Shown: positions 27,742 through 37,290, counted from the first letter of the stretch. The stretch is 64,000 bases of DNA from Hymenobacter sp. HSC-4F20 (GCF_019599275.1 NZ_JAHZTD010000002.1:744001-808000), one strand, 5' to 3'. The notes: generated from the sequence alone by a model not told the origin. Numbers and translations: made by a program.

Positions 27742-29013
27742 ATGCTGCGCCGCATTGCTCACAATTTTGCTACCCGCCTGGGCACGGCACTACTCAGCTT
27801 CGGCGTAGTCTGGCTGACGGCCCGCTACCTGGGTGCCGCGGGGCGCGGGGCCGTTAGCCTGTTCGTGACGGATTGCGCGGCGCTGCTGCTGTTCATTGGG
27901 CTGCTAGGTGGCTCCTCCCTTATTTATCTGGCCCCACGCCGCAACTTATGGCACCTGTTGCTACCCGCTTACGGGTGGGCGGTGGTCGTCTGCGCGCTAG
28001 GAACGGGGGCAGTAGCGGGCCTGCGTCAGCCCGGTACGGAATACCTGGGGCACCTGGCTGGCCTAAGTATTCTGCAGGCTTTTTTCTCCATCAACACGTC
28101 CTTGGTGCTGGGCCGGCGGCGCGAAACCACCTACAACCTGCTCCAACTCGGACAGGTAGCGTTGCTGGCCGGGGGCTTGCTCGTGGCGTTTCAGGCGGGC
28201 GAACCGTGGCTTTCCGTGCGCACCTATTATATAGTGTCCTATCTGGCCTACGGGCTGCCGCTGCTGCTAAGCTTCGGCCCGCTGCTGAGGCAGCCCGACC
28301 GGCGCCGGCGCCTGGGCCGCCGGCTGCGGGCCACTACCCGGGAGCTGGCCCGCCACAGCCGGGGGGCTCACTTCTCCAACATTCTGGCCTTCGCCAACTA
28401 CCGCCTCGGCTACTATTTTGTGGCCCATTACGCCGATGTCCGGGCCGTGGGGGTGCTGTCGGTGGGGGTGGCGCTGGTGGAAGCAATCTGGCTGATTCCG
28501 CGCAGCGCCGCCCTGGTGCAGTACGTCGATTTGGTGCACTCCGCAGCAGCCGGCCCCCTACCCAATTCGGCGCTCCGAGTGGCCCGCCTCACGGTGCTTG
28601 GCACGGCCGCGGCGGTAGTGGCTCTTATTGCATTACCGGTGGCCGTTCTCACCGGCATCTTCGGGCCAGAGTTTGGGGCCTCCCGCCCGGTGATGGTGCT
28701 GCTGGCGCCCGGCACGGTCCTGATGGCCGTGCAGATGCTGGTAAGCAGCTACTTTGCCGGACTGGCCCGCTACCGTATCAATAACCTGGCCTCGGTGGTG
28801 GGGCTGGGCGTTACGTTGCTGGCCTGTGTAGTTTTAATTCCGCGCTTCGGCATTCGGGGAGCGGCGCTGGCCGCCACGCTTTCCTACACCGCTTCCACTG
28901 GTTACCTGCTGCTAGAGTTTCGCCGGGCTACCGGCGTCTCCCTCACGGCATTTCTGCCCCGCCCGGCCGATGTGGTCTACTACTGGCAGCTGATCAGGGC
29001 CGGCCGCGCCTAG
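27742..29013 (+). CDS. Polysaccharide flippase-like membrane protein (Wzx/MATE-type)
   Basis: A 423-residue protein with about 12 predicted transmembrane helices. The N-terminus LTARYLGAAGRGAVSLF is characteristic of the oligosaccharide flippase superfamily, and the helix-loop pattern matches to the end. It would move lipid-linked sugar units across the inner membrane. It lies 23 bases after the GT4 gene and converges with the methyltransferase gene; their stop codons overlap (CTAG at 29010-29013). Confidence 0.85.
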   Translation: MLRRIAHNFATRLGTALLSFGVVWLTARYLGAAGRGAVSLFVTDCAALLLFIGLLGGSSLIYLAPRRNLWHLLLPAYGWAVVVCALGTGAVAGLRQPGTEYLGHLAGLSILQAFFSINTSLVLGRRRETTYNLLQLGQVALLAGGLLVAFQAGEPWLSVRTYYIVSYLAYGLPLLLSFGPLLRQPDRRRRLGRRLRATTRELARHSRGAHFSNILAFANYRLGYYFVAHYADVRAVGVLSVGVALVEAIWLIPRSAALVQYVDLVHSAAAGPLPNSALRVARLTVLGTAAAVVALIALPVAVLTGIFGPEFGASRPVMVLLAPGTVLMAVQMLVSSYFAGLARYRINNLASVVGLGVTLLACVVLIPRFGIRGAALAATLSYTASTGYLLLEFRRATGVSLTAFLPRPADVVYYWQLIRAGRA

Positions 29014-29825
29014 CCAACCGGCTTCACGGTTACCTCAAACCAGGGGGCTGGGTCGGCCCACGGGTCTGGGGTTCGGACCGGCAGCGGGTGGGGCGTGTAC
29101 AAAGCGCAGAGAGTATTGCCAACTTGTACGAGCTGCCCTGGAGCATCAGCGGGCAGCCCATCCAGAATGCCCGCCACTACCTCCCAGCGCGGCTGGCCTG
29201 GCTGCCGGCTGGCGTCGTGCCACACCACCACCGTCTCGGGCCCAACCAGGTGCTGGAATACACGCCGCGTATCAGTGCGCACGGCTTCGTAACGGTGGTC
29301 GCCGTCGATGAACACGAGGTCGAAGGTACCCAGCGGGCTTAGGTCGTAGGTAGCCGAGTTGCCGTGCAGATGGTGCACCGCGGGCAGAGGCCGCGAGAAA
29401 AAGCCGTGCAACTCCACGTAGCGCTCATCGGCCCCGCGGGCCCGCAGTTCCGCCCCCGACAGATTGAGGGTATATACTTCCGCGGCTACCTCCGCTACAT
29501 TGGCGGCACTCTCCCCGCGCCAAGTTCCAATCTCGAAGTAGCGTCCGTTTTCCACCTTCCGCAACAGGGCCCGCAGCAGAGCCAGATCCGTAGGCAGGGA
29601 GCCCCCATCCCGGAACGCAAAGGGCCGGACGGTTTCGCCGGCGGCGGGCAGCAGCTCGGGCAACGACACTAAGGGTAGGCCCGCGGCGGTTAATGACCAG
29701 CGCGCGCCGTGGCGCAGCGCTTGAGTCCGCCAGGCACTTTCGTCGGCGGCCAATACATGGTTTAGCAGCCACGGGTTGCGCAGCAGGCTACCCAGGCCGC
29801 GCAGGGTTTTGGTAAGTCGTGACAA
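29010..29825 (-). CDS. Class I SAM-dependent methyltransferase
   Basis: A 271-residue methyltransferase of the Methyltransf_24 type often found near glycosylation genes. The SAM-binding region (about residues 93-120) has GRYFEIGTWRGESAANVAEVA; the acidic loop is LVFIDGDHRYEAVRTDTRRV, followed by VVWHDASR. The substrate is unknown but may be a glycan or a surface protein, given the adjacent GT4 and flippase. It is transcribed toward the flippase gene; the two genes share 4 bases at their stops. Confidence 0.87.
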   Translation of the reverse strand: MSRLTKTLRGLGSLLRNPWLLNHVLAADESAWRTQALRHGARWSLTAAGLPLVSLPELLPAAGETVRPFAFRDGGSLPTDLALLRALLRKVENGRYFEIGTWRGESAANVAEVAAEVYTLNLSGAELRARGADERYVELHGFFSRPLPAVHHLHGNSATYDLSPLGTFDLVFIDGDHRYEAVRTDTRRVFQHLVGPETVVVWHDASRQPGQPRWEVVAGILDGLPADAPGQLVQVGNTLCALYTPHPLPVRTPDPWADPAPWFEVTVKPVG

Positions 29826-29912
29826 GTGCTGAAATAGTAACTGAGTGATTAAGTCTTTGTATGAATAGATGCTACTCCGCTTGCGTCTGTAACGCAGCTA
29901 ATGCATGAAGCC

Positions 29913-29948
29913 CATCATTTCACGAACTCACCATTTCACTTACGCACC
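29913..29948. repeat. Degenerate copy of the GTGAAATGGTGAGTT repeat family
   Basis: CATTTCACGAACTCACCATTTCACTTAC recalls the arms of the repeat after sprA (17454-17556). It lies just after the moxR stop codon. A weaker trace (GAAATAGTAACTGAGTGA) is at 29831. It is imperfect and is named by similarity only. Confidence 0.45.
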
Positions 29949-29950
29949 GC

Positions 29951-30934
29951 TTAGCTAATAGGAACTTTGCGCAGAATCGCCTCAATCATATCCTGGGTGC
30001 GGATGCCGTCGGCTTCGGCCTCGTAGTTGAGCAGAATACGGTGGTTGAGCACGTCGGTGGCCACCTCCTTGATGTCCTCGGGTAGCACGTAGTCGCGCTC
30101 ATCCAGGAAGGCTACCGCTTTGGCTGCCCGGTGCAGGGCAATACTGGCCCGGGGGCTAACGCCAAACTGCACGTACTGCTGAAACTCAGTAAGGTCGTAC
30201 TCGGCGGGCTTGCGGGTGGCAAACACCAGCTCAATGATGTACTTTTCCAGCGTTTCCGAAATCTGCACCTGATTGATCTGCTGGCGGATACCAAAAATAT
30301 CCTCTTTGGTCAGCACGGGGCTTACCTCGCCCACGTAGCTCATGTTGGCCATGCGGCGCATTACCTCCAGCTCGTCGGTTTTCTTGAGGTAATCGACGTA
30401 CACCTTCATCATGAAGCGGTCGACCTGGGCCTCGGGCAGCGGGTAGGTTCCCTCCTGCTCCACCGGGTTTTGGGTGGCCAGCACCAGAAACGGCAAATCC
30501 AACGGGTAGGTGGTTTCGCCAATGGTCACCTGTTTTTCCTGCATAGCCTCCAGTAGGGCGCTCTGCACCTTGGCTGGGGAACGGTTCACCTCGTCGGCCA
30601 GCACTAGATTGGCAAAGATGGGGCCCTTCTTTACTTCAAACTCCGACTGGTTCTGGTTGTAGATCATGGTGCCTACCAGGTCGGAGGGCAGCAGGTCGGG
30701 GGTGAACTGCACGCGCTGAAAATGCAGGTGCAGCACCTTTGACAGGGTGCTAATTGTAAGTGTTTTAGCCAGCCCCGGCACGCCTTCCAGCAAGATGTGC
30801 CCGCCCGTAAACAGGCCAATAAGCAAGCGGTTCAGCATGTAGTGCTGTCCCACTACTACTTTGCCTACCTCAGCAAACACTTGCTTGATTTTCTGCTGGT
30901 AATCGGGAGCCGAAGCGGAAGGCGTGGGCGTCAT
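29951..30934 (-). CDS. MoxR-family AAA+ ATPase
   Basis: A 327-residue MoxR ATPase, thought to act as a chaperone for partner enzymes. Walker A is GVPGLAKT (about residues 56-63), Walker B VLADEVNRSP (about 115-124), sensor 1 LVLATQNPVEQEGTYPLPEAQ (about 148-168), plus the arginine-finger region DRFMMKVYVDYL and the DVLNHRILLNYEAEADGI end. MoxR genes usually sit with DUF58 and von Willebrand factor proteins, but none is seen nearby; it is orphaned here. Confidence 0.93.
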   Translation of the reverse strand: MTPTPSASAPDYQQKIKQVFAEVGKVVVGQHYMLNRLLIGLFTGGHILLEGVPGLAKTLTISTLSKVLHLHFQRVQFTPDLLPSDLVGTMIYNQNQSEFEVKKGPIFANLVLADEVNRSPAKVQSALLEAMQEKQVTIGETTYPLDLPFLVLATQNPVEQEGTYPLPEAQVDRFMMKVYVDYLKKTDELEVMRRMANMSYVGEVSPVLTKEDIFGIRQQINQVQISETLEKYIIELVFATRKPAEYDLTEFQQYVQFGVSPRASIALHRAAKAVAFLDERDYVLPEDIKEVATDVLNHRILLNYEAEADGIRTQDMIEAILRKVPIS

Positions 30935-31270
30935 ACGGAAGCAAACAGGTCTAGGAAGCTTAAAGGTAGAGAAACCCGCTCACTACGCCGCAAAAGCCAG
31001 TGCCAGGAAGCTGCACGGCTAGCTGACGGAAGGCCGCCGCTTTTATAAAAAAACACGTGCGCCCTAGCATATAACAACGTAACATTCTCTATATTTAATG
31101 TAGTGAAGCTGTTGATCTTGTGTGTTGTCAGCCTTGTTCGGCTACCCTGCTCCTACCGCGCTAACCTTTTGAGGTATAAGTCTTTGCCAAGCTCTCTGCG
31201 CTAGGCTGCGCGCTGCGCCCTTCCCTATTGCTCCGCCCTGCTTTCCTTCCCACCCCTGGTTTATTTCCGC
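30935..31270. other. Divergent intergenic region between the moxR gene and the beta-propeller cargo gene
   Basis: A 336-base stretch that becomes AT-rich near 31040-31120 and probably holds divergent promoters. No gene was seen. Confidence 0.45.
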
Positions 31271-32932
31271 ATGAAAACACGTATCCTCTTTTTGCTGCTG
31301 GTACTCGGCAGCTATTGCGCAACCGCACAGCCTGCTTGGCACTGGGTTAACCAGCTCACTAGCTCCGGGGCCGTTGTCTCGGCCCGAGGAATTATCACCG
31401 ACGCAGCAGGCAATAGCTATGTTACGGGCTCTTTTAAAGGCACGGCCGCCTTTGGCCGGCTGACGCTCACCAGCCGGGGCGCTACCGACTTATTTCTCGT
31501 GAAATATAACCCGGCGGGCAATGCCCTGTGGGCCACCCAACTTGGGCACAGCCCCACTACTCCGTCGTACTACCCGACGACCGAGGCGCAAGGAACCGAT
31601 GTTGCGCTGGACGCGGCCGGCAACGCCTATGTGATTGGCAACTTCAACGGTACCGTAAGCTACGGCACTTCTAAAACCATCAGCAGCTTCGACCCCAACT
31701 TTACTTCAGCCCTGGTAGCTAAGTTTAACAGCCGAGGGCAAGTGCAGTGGGTAGAGCGCTTTGGAATTCCGCAGTTTGGCTGCTACGGCTATGCTATTGC
31801 CACCGATGCCGCGGGTAATAGCTACGTCACGGGCCAATCAGACTACGGTGGCATCCGGTTCGGGAACCAGACCGTGGGCAACAGCCGGCGGGTAATGTAT
31901 GTGGCCTGCTACACAGCTACCGGGGCGGTGGCGTGGGCGAAAGTATCGGGCAACTATTCTACCTACGGCGCCAGCGGCTCGGATGTAGCCCTTGATGGCC
32001 GGGGCAACTGCCTGGTAGGCGGCTTCTTCAATAATGATATTACCCTGGACGGTGCAGCCCTCACCACTACCGGGGCCGATGCCTACCTGGCTAGCTTTAA
32101 CGCCGCATCGGGCAGCCTGCAATGGATCCGGCAGGGGGGCGCTTCGGGCAACAAGTACATTTACATTAGTGCCCTGGCTACTGATGCCCAAGGCAACGTG
32201 TACGCCGCCGGCAACTATTACGACGCCACTGCGCTCGGGGGGCACCCGCTGGTCAGCACCGGGGAGTCCGACCAGTTTGTGGCCCGCTACACCCGCACCG
32301 GGGCACTGCAGTGGGTGCAGTCAGTAGGGAGCAGCGCCGCAGAGTACAGCACCTGCCTCACAGCTACTCCTAAGGGGTATTGTACCGTGGTTGGCCGCCG
32401 GCTAAACGCCGCCTACGAAGCCCAGACGGTGCTCTACGGCGTTCAGCCCAGTGGCGCTATCACCTACTCCGAAACGCTGGGTAGCAGCGGCAGCTGCACG
32501 GCGGCCAGTATCGCCCAGGACCAGACCGGCAAGCTTTACCTGACGGGCACCCTGGCCGGGGCCGCCACGTTCGGCAAAATCACCCTCCAGACGGGTAGCC
32601 GCACCGATGGGTTCGTAGCCCGCCTGCACGAACAGACTTCCCAGCCATCGGGCAACAGCGAGAGCAAGCCGGCCCTTGAAGTGTACCCGAACCCGACGCG
32701 GGGCCGTCTTACAGTTGGCCTGCAATGGACTGCCCCAGGCTTGCTGCTGGCTGGTAAAGCGCTGCTGCACAACGTCCAGGGGCATCTTGTGGCTACGCAA
32801 CCTCTCCTACCCACTACGGGCAGTCGGGCACAGGCTGTCTTTGACTGCGCTACCCTGCCTGTGGGCCTGTACGTGCTAAAGCTTTATACCCCTGACGGTA
32901 CCAGCTACAGTCGGAGCGTAGAAGTGAAGTAG
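31271..32932 (+). CDS. Beta-propeller (SBBP-repeat) protein with a type IX sorting domain
   Basis: A 553-residue secreted protein: signal peptide (MKTRILFLLLVLGSYCATAQ), at least seven repeats of the form GIITDAAGNSYVTGSFKGTA / VALDAAGNAYVIGNFNGTV / AIATDAAGNSYVTGQSDYGG / ALATDAQGNVYAAGNYYDA, which are SBBP propeller units, then a type IX sorting domain in the last 85 residues (LEVYPNPTRGRLTVGL; LPVGLYVLKLYTPDG). The repeats suggest a surface adhesive or binding role. It would be exported by SprA. Confidence 0.92.
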   Translation: MKTRILFLLLVLGSYCATAQPAWHWVNQLTSSGAVVSARGIITDAAGNSYVTGSFKGTAAFGRLTLTSRGATDLFLVKYNPAGNALWATQLGHSPTTPSYYPTTEAQGTDVALDAAGNAYVIGNFNGTVSYGTSKTISSFDPNFTSALVAKFNSRGQVQWVERFGIPQFGCYGYAIATDAAGNSYVTGQSDYGGIRFGNQTVGNSRRVMYVACYTATGAVAWAKVSGNYSTYGASGSDVALDGRGNCLVGGFFNNDITLDGAALTTTGADAYLASFNAASGSLQWIRQGGASGNKYIYISALATDAQGNVYAAGNYYDATALGGHPLVSTGESDQFVARYTRTGALQWVQSVGSSAAEYSTCLTATPKGYCTVVGRRLNAAYEAQTVLYGVQPSGAITYSETLGSSGSCTAASIAQDQTGKLYLTGTLAGAATFGKITLQTGSRTDGFVARLHEQTSQPSGNSESKPALEVYPNPTRGRLTVGLQWTAPGLLLAGKALLHNVQGHLVATQPLLPTTGSRAQAVFDCATLPVGLYVLKLYTPDGTSYSRSVEVK

Positions 32933-32960
32933 CCTCCTGCACATAGTAGAGGTCCAAAGA

Positions 32961-32993
32961 AAAAGCCCCTGGGCATAGTACCCAGGGGCTTTT
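32961..32993. terminator. Bidirectional terminator
   Basis: A 13-bp stem, 32961-32973 with 32981-32993, loop CATAGTA, T-rich on both strands. It ends the cargo gene on the plus strand and the tRNA-Leu transcript on the minus strand. Confidence 0.9.
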
Positions 32994-32995
32994 CG

Positions 32996-33078
32996 TACCA
33001 GAGACGGGACTCGAACCCGTACGTCCGTGAAGACAAGGGATTTTAAGTCCCTCGTGGCTACCATTACACCACTCTGGC
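32996..33078 (-). tRNA. tRNA-Leu (anticodon TAA)
   Basis: On the minus strand the 83-base sequence folds as a cloverleaf: acceptor GCCAGAG with CTCTGGT (first pair G-U), D arm with GGTAG, anticodon stem AGGGA/TCCCT around CTTAAAA giving anticodon TAA, a long class II variable arm, and T arm ACGGGTTCGAGTCCCGT. Discriminator is A. The terminal CCA is not encoded (next bases CGA). Confidence 0.96.
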
Positions 33079-33212
33079 AGGTTTATATAACACCATTAAC
33101 GATGCAGCGCAGCAAAGTAACTCTAAAAACGTTAAATACTGAAGCACTCGGGGCCTTTTAAGTTGCGAAGGTTCCCTTCATGGGCTGGCTTGTCCAGGAG
33201 CCGATATAAAGC

Positions 33213-33242
33213 AAAAGACCCTGCCGTTTAGCAGGGTCTTTT
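33213..33242 (-). terminator. Terminator for tRNA-Gly
   Basis: Stem 33213-33224 (AAAAGACCCTGC) with 33231-33242 (GCAGGGTCTTTT), loop 6 bases, immediately downstream of tRNA-Gly on the minus strand. Confidence 0.85.
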
Positions 33243-33318
33243 TGGAGCGGGAGACGAGGTTCGAACTCGCGACCTCGACCTTGGCAAGGTCGCGCTCTAC
33301 CAACTGAGCTACTCTCGC
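33243..33318 (-). tRNA. tRNA-Gly (anticodon GCC), encoded CCA, with an acceptor-stem mismatch
   Basis: A 76-base minus-strand cloverleaf: D arm GCTCAGTTGGTAGAGC, anticodon stem CGACC/GGTCG around loop TTGCCAA (anticodon GCC), T arm CGAGTTCGAACCTCG, discriminator T, encoded CCA. The acceptor strands GCGAGAG and CTCCCGC pair except at position 4 (A opposite C69). The usual 5' strand would be GCGGGAG, so a single G-to-A change explains it. Confidence 0.95.
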
Positions 33319-33521
33319 TTTTGATCTTGGCGCCGTAGTGGCGTTTTGATGTGACAAAGGTAGCACAGGAAATCCTGAAGTCAAGAGGCACCCCAAAAAA
33401 AATCGTCATTCTTTCTTGGCTCAGCGCCTTTTTTACTGATTTTCAGGCAGAAAAATTTTAGATAAAAAGTCTGATTTCGGACTAACCATGGTACTGTCCT
33501 CCTATCAGGTCGCCAAAATTC

Positions 33522-33575
33522 GGCCCGCCGTTCCAGTAGCGAAGCAAAAGTTCTTCGTCACTGGAACGGCGGGCC
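33522..33575 (-). terminator. Long hairpin downstream of mutS
   Basis: Outer arms 33522-33537 and 33560-33575 pair perfectly over 16 bp; the stem continues inside with 33540-33544 and 33553-33557 around an 8-base loop. On the minus strand it is followed by GAATTTTGG. It lies 36 bases past the mutS stop and probably ends its message. Confidence 0.75.
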
Positions 33576-33610
33576 AGGTGTGGTAAGTATTGGGCAAAAC
33601 CAACAGCTCA

Positions 33611-36415
33611 TCAGGTGGGCTTGCCGCTCACGGTCAACTTTAGCTCATTGAGCTTTAGCAGGGCCTCAATTGGGGTTAGAGTGTTTACATCGAGCTGCTC
33701 CAGCAGCTCCCGTACTCGCTCCAGGGCCGGATCGGCGGGCTCAAACATGCTGAGCTGCAGGCTCGGACGCGGAGCGTTGTGCACCGCCGCCGCTGGTTGA
33801 GCCTTAGGGCCGCGCACTGCCACTTCCGTAGCTGGCGAGTGCCCGTTGAGGGGCGCTACTTTGCCCGTGGCAGGAGCATCTGTCAGCCCAGCCAGCACTT
33901 CGTCGAACTCCGTGGGTACATTGGTATCCAAGCCGGCCGAGGCGCGCTCTTGCTCCAGATGATGCATGATTTCATTGGCGCGTAACACCACGGAGGTCGG
34001 CATACCGGCCATGCGGGCTACGTGAATACCAAAAGAGTGCTCCGACCCGCCTTCGCGCAGCTTGCGCAGGAACAGAATGCGGCCGTCGGCCTCCTTTACG
34101 GCCACGTTGTAGTTACGCACCCGCGGACAGTCGTCGGCTAGCTGGTTAAGCTCGTGGTAGTGGGTAGCAAACAGGGTTTTAGCGCGGGCCTTGGGCGAGT
34201 TGTGCAGGTGCTCCACAATGGCCCAGGCAATGCTGATGCCATCATAAGTGCTGGTACCCCGCCCGATTTCGTCCATGAGCACTAGGCTGCGGTCGGAGAG
34301 GTTGTTGAGGATAGAGGCCGTTTCGGTCATCTCCACCATGAAGGTGCTTTCGCCCTTGCTCAGGTTGTCGGAAGCGCCTACACGAGTGAAGATTTTGTCG
34401 ATGACGCCGACATGAGCCGCATCGGCGGGCACGAAGGAGCCAATTTGGGCCAGGAGCACAATCAGGGCCGTCTGGCGCAGCAGGGCCGATTTACCGGCCA
34501 TGTTCGGGCCCGTAATCACCACAATCTGCTGATCTTCCTGGTCCAGGCGAATGTCGTTGGGGATGTACTGCTCGCCGGGAGGGAGCTGGCGCTCAATAAC
34601 GGGGTGGCGGCCAGCGGTGATGTCGAGGGTAGTCGAGTCATCAACCACGGGCTTCACGTAGCGGTGCTGGCGGGCCGTGGCAGCGAAGGAAGCCAGGCAG
34701 TCGGCGACACCAATGGCGCGGGCGTTCTGCTGAATCTGGGCCACGTACTCGGCGGCGAACAGCACCAGCTCGTTGTAGATGTTCTGCTCAATGACGAACA
34801 GGCGCTCCTCGGCATGCAGAATCTTCTCCTCGTAGGTTTTCAGCTCCTCCGTGATGTAGCGCTCGGCATTCACCAGGGTTTGCTTCCGAATCCAGGTGGC
34901 GGGCACTTTGTCCTTATGGGCATTCGTCACCTCAAGGTAGTAGCCGAACACCTTGTTATAAGCTACTTTCAGGGAGCCGATGCCGGTTTCCTGAACGGCA
35001 CGCTGCTGAAGCTGGAAGAGGTAGTCTTTACCTGAAAAGGCCATTTGACGCAGCTCATCCAGTTCCTTGTCAACCCCATCGTTCAGCACCCCGCCTTGGT
35101 TAGTGAGAATGGGCGCGTCTTCCTTGATTTTCACCCGGATTTCCTCGCGCAGGGCGGCGCAGGGATTGAGTTGGTCAGCCAGCTTTTGCAGGGCCCGCAC
35201 CCCCGAGGCTGCCAGCTGCTCCCGGATGGGCCCAATAGCTTCCAGGGCGCGGGCCAGCTGCAGCAGCTCCCGGGGATTTACCCGGCGCACGGCCACCTTG
35301 GAAATCAGGCGCTCCAAGTCGTTGATCTGGCGTAGGTGCTGCACCAGGGTTTCCAGCAGCTCAGGCGTTTGCAGCAAAGCATCTACTGTGTCGAGGCGGC
35401 GCTGAATCTGGGCGGGCTCCTTTAGGGGCAGCACTACCCACTTGCGCAGCAGACGGGCACCCATGGGCGTCACGGTCTGGTCCAGAATATCAATGAGGGG
35501 CACGCCGCCGGGGTGCTGAGGCTGCACCAGCTCCAGGTTGCGGACAGTGAACCGGTCGAGCCACACATACTTGTCTTCTTCCAGCCGCCCGATGCTGCCG
35601 ATGTGGCCTACGTCGGTGTGCTTGGTTTCGGCCAGGTAGTGCAGAATGCAGCCCGCGGCCGTAATACCTTCACGCAGCCCGTCAATGCCAAAGCCTTTGA
35701 GGGAGGTGGTATTGAAGTGGCGCGTGAGCGTGTCGTGGCCGTAGTCGAAGCCGAACACCCACTCATCGAGGGCATAGTGGCAGAAATCGGGGCCGAAGTG
35801 CCCCTCAAACTCATGGCGACTTTTTTTGCAGAACAGGACTTCGGCAGGCTGGAAGTTTTGGAGCAGCTTGCCCAGGTACTCTACTGTGCCCTGAGCCACT
35901 AGAAACTCCCCAGTGCTGATGTCGAGGAAGCTGATACCGGCTTCCTGCTTGCCGAAGTGCACGGCGCAGAGGTAGTTGTTGCTCTTGCGCTCCAGCACGT
36001 TGTCGTGCAGACTCACGCCGGGCGTTACCAGTTCGGTAATACCGCGCTTAACCAGCCCTTTGGCTTGCTTGGGGTCTTCGAGCTGGTCGCAGATAGCCAC
36101 GCGCTGCCCAGCCCGCACCAGTTTGGGCAGGTAGTTGTCGAGGGCGTGGTGAGGGAAGCCGGCCAACGGAGTTTCCGACGAGGTGCCGGCTCCGCGCTTG
36201 GTCAGGGTAATATCCAGGATGCGGGAGGCCGTGACGGCATCCTCCCCGAAGGTTTCGTAGAAGTCGCCTACCCGAAACAGCAGCACGGCGCCGGGATGCG
36301 CTTGCTTGAGCTGATAGTACTGCTTCATCAGCGGCGTATCAACTACGGGCGCGGGCCCAAGGGAGCCGTGCGTGCGGATAGGTTTTTTATCGGGCTTGGA
36401 AGTAGCAGTTTTCAC
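33611..36415 (-). CDS. mutS: DNA mismatch repair protein MutS
   Basis: A 934-residue MutS, which recognises mismatches and small loops and starts repair with MutL. The N-terminal mismatch-binding domain has the conserved F-x-E motif in [13 protein letters not shown]. The ATPase has Walker [32 protein letters not shown], Walker [18 protein letters not shown] and [11 protein letters not shown]. The start is taken as GTG 36415 ([17 protein letters not shown]); TTG codons further upstream extend the frame into an inverted repeat and are unlikely. It is transcribed away from the SpoU methyltransferase gene. Confidence 0.95.
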   Translation of the reverse strand: MKTATSKPDKKPIRTHGSLGPAPVVDTPLMKQYYQLKQAHPGAVLLFRVGDFYETFGEDAVTASRILDITLTKRGAGTSSETPLAGFPHHALDNYLPKLVRAGQRVAICDQLEDPKQAKGLVKRGITELVTPGVSLHDNVLERKSNNYLCAVHFGKQEAGISFLDISTGEFLVAQGTVEYLGKLLQNFQPAEVLFCKKSRHEFEGHFGPDFCHYALDEWVFGFDYGHDTLTRHFNTTSLKGFGIDGLREGITAAGCILHYLAETKHTDVGHIGSIGRLEEDKYVWLDRFTVRNLELVQPQHPGGVPLIDILDQTVTPMGARLLRKWVVLPLKEPAQIQRRLDTVDALLQTPELLETLVQHLRQINDLERLISKVAVRRVNPRELLQLARALEAIGPIREQLAASGVRALQKLADQLNPCAALREEIRVKIKEDAPILTNQGGVLNDGVDKELDELRQMAFSGKDYLFQLQQRAVQETGIGSLKVAYNKVFGYYLEVTNAHKDKVPATWIRKQTLVNAERYITEELKTYEEKILHAEERLFVIEQNIYNELVLFAAEYVAQIQQNARAIGVADCLASFAATARQHRYVKPVVDDSTTLDITAGRHPVIERQLPPGEQYIPNDIRLDQEDQQIVVITGPNMAGKSALLRQTALIVLLAQIGSFVPADAAHVGVIDKIFTRVGASDNLSKGESTFMVEMTETASILNNLSDRSLVLMDEIGRGTSTYDGISIAWAIVEHLHNSPKARAKTLFATHYHELNQLADDCPRVRNYNVAVKEADGRILFLRKLREGGSEHSFGIHVARMAGMPTSVVLRANEIMHHLEQERASAGLDTNVPTEFDEVLAGLTDAPATGKVAPLNGHSPATEVAVRGPKAQPAAAVHNAPRPSLQLSMFEPADPALERVRELLEQLDVNTLTPIEALLKLNELKLTVSGKPT

Positions 36416-36432
36416 TAGCGGAAGCGGAATGT

Positions 36433-36530
36433 GGCGCGAAGCTCCAGCTTCGCGAATCGTGGGAGGCAACAAGGGCCGTGCTGGGGCACCAGGCGTTGGA
36501 CAACGGCGCGCGCAGCTGGAGCTTCGCGCC
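36433..36530. repeat. 22-bp inverted repeat in the mutS / SpoU divergent region
   Basis: GGCGCGAAGCTCCAGCTTCGCG (36433-36454) reappears as a reverse complement at 36509-36530 with one mismatch; each arm is itself nearly palindromic around a central CC/GG. It fills much of the region between the two divergent genes. It looks like a REP-type element and may also affect either promoter. Confidence 0.85.
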
Positions 36531-36576
36531 GCGGGCCGGCAGCAGGCTCAACAGCCGCTGCGTGGCCGGGCGTTCC

Positions 36577-36584
36577 TACCTTTG
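36577..36584 (+). promoter_or_regulatory. -7 element TACCTTTG almost touching the SpoU start codon
   Basis: Exact TAnnTTTG match ending 5 bases before ATG 36590. Transcription would begin at or very near the start codon, so the mRNA would be leaderless or nearly so. Confidence 0.5.
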
Positions 36585-36589
36585 CTCCT

Positions 36590-37135
36590 ATGCGCAAACT
36601 CTCCATGGAAGAGCTGAACCGGCTGACGGTAGCAGACTTCAAAAATACGCGAAAATTCCCCCTGACCCTAGTGCTCGACAATGTGCGCAGCCTGCATAAC
36701 GTGGGGGCCGCCTTCCGCACCGCCGATGCGTTTGCCGTCGAGAAAATATGGCTGTGTGGCATCACCGGACGTCCGCCGCAGCGCGAAATCACCAAAACGG
36801 CCCTGGGCTCCACCGAATCCGTCGCTTGGGAGTACGCGCCCAGCACCGTGGCCGCCATTGAACAGTTGAAAGCTGCGGGCTACGTGGTAGTAGCCGTGGA
36901 GCAGACTACCGGCAGCCACCTGCTGCCCGTCTTTCAGCCTGACCCAGCCCGGCCCTACGCCCTGGTAATGGGCAATGAGGTGTTTGGGGTGGAGGACGAG
37001 GTGCTGGCTCTCTGCGACGCGGCCGTGGAAATCCCGCAGTTTGGCACCAAGCACAGCCTCAACGTGAGCGTGGCCGCCGGCGTGGTCCTCTGGGACTTCA
37101 TTAGCAAGCTAGGCTGGGCCACCAGGACAACATAA
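36590..37135 (+). CDS. TrmH/SpoU-family RNA 2'-O-methyltransferase
   Basis: A 181-residue SPOUT methyltransferase for a tRNA or rRNA ribose. The three SpoU motifs are present: NVRSLHNVGAAFRTADAF (motif 1, Asn and Arg), ALVMGNEVFGVEDEVL (motif 2) and IPQFGTKHSLNVSVAAGVVLW (motif 3, with the Asn and Ser of the SAM-binding knot). The ATG lies 5 bases after a TACCTTTG box. Family members of this length usually act on tRNA, but the target is not assignable by eye. Confidence 0.9.
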   Translation: MRKLSMEELNRLTVADFKNTRKFPLTLVLDNVRSLHNVGAAFRTADAFAVEKIWLCGITGRPPQREITKTALGSTESVAWEYAPSTVAAIEQLKAAGYVVVAVEQTTGSHLLPVFQPDPARPYALVMGNEVFGVEDEVLALCDAAVEIPQFGTKHSLNVSVAAGVVLWDFISKLGWATRTT

Positions 37136-37213
37136 GGCAACCCGAGTGCAAGCCTGTTAATAAAGCAAGGCATTTACTTAAAAGTAAGGGGGTGAAATAA
37201 GCATTTTGTTGTG

Positions 37214-37221
37214 TAGATTTG
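37214..37221 (+). promoter_or_regulatory. -7 element TAGATTTG upstream of the M36 protease
   Basis: TAnnTTTG match about 70 bases before ATG 37291, preceded by a TTTTGTTG stretch that is too close to be a standard -33 box. Confidence 0.4.
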
Positions 37222-37290
37222 AACGAGTTGCCTCTTCGGGCAGCTCGCTTCCATTGCTCACACCTCTACTTACCTCTTTACCCCCTCTTG

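Noticed and set aside
37219..37290. Upstream start for the M36 protease
   Set aside because: Initiation at 37219 would bury the signal peptide; ATG 37291 gives a standard one.
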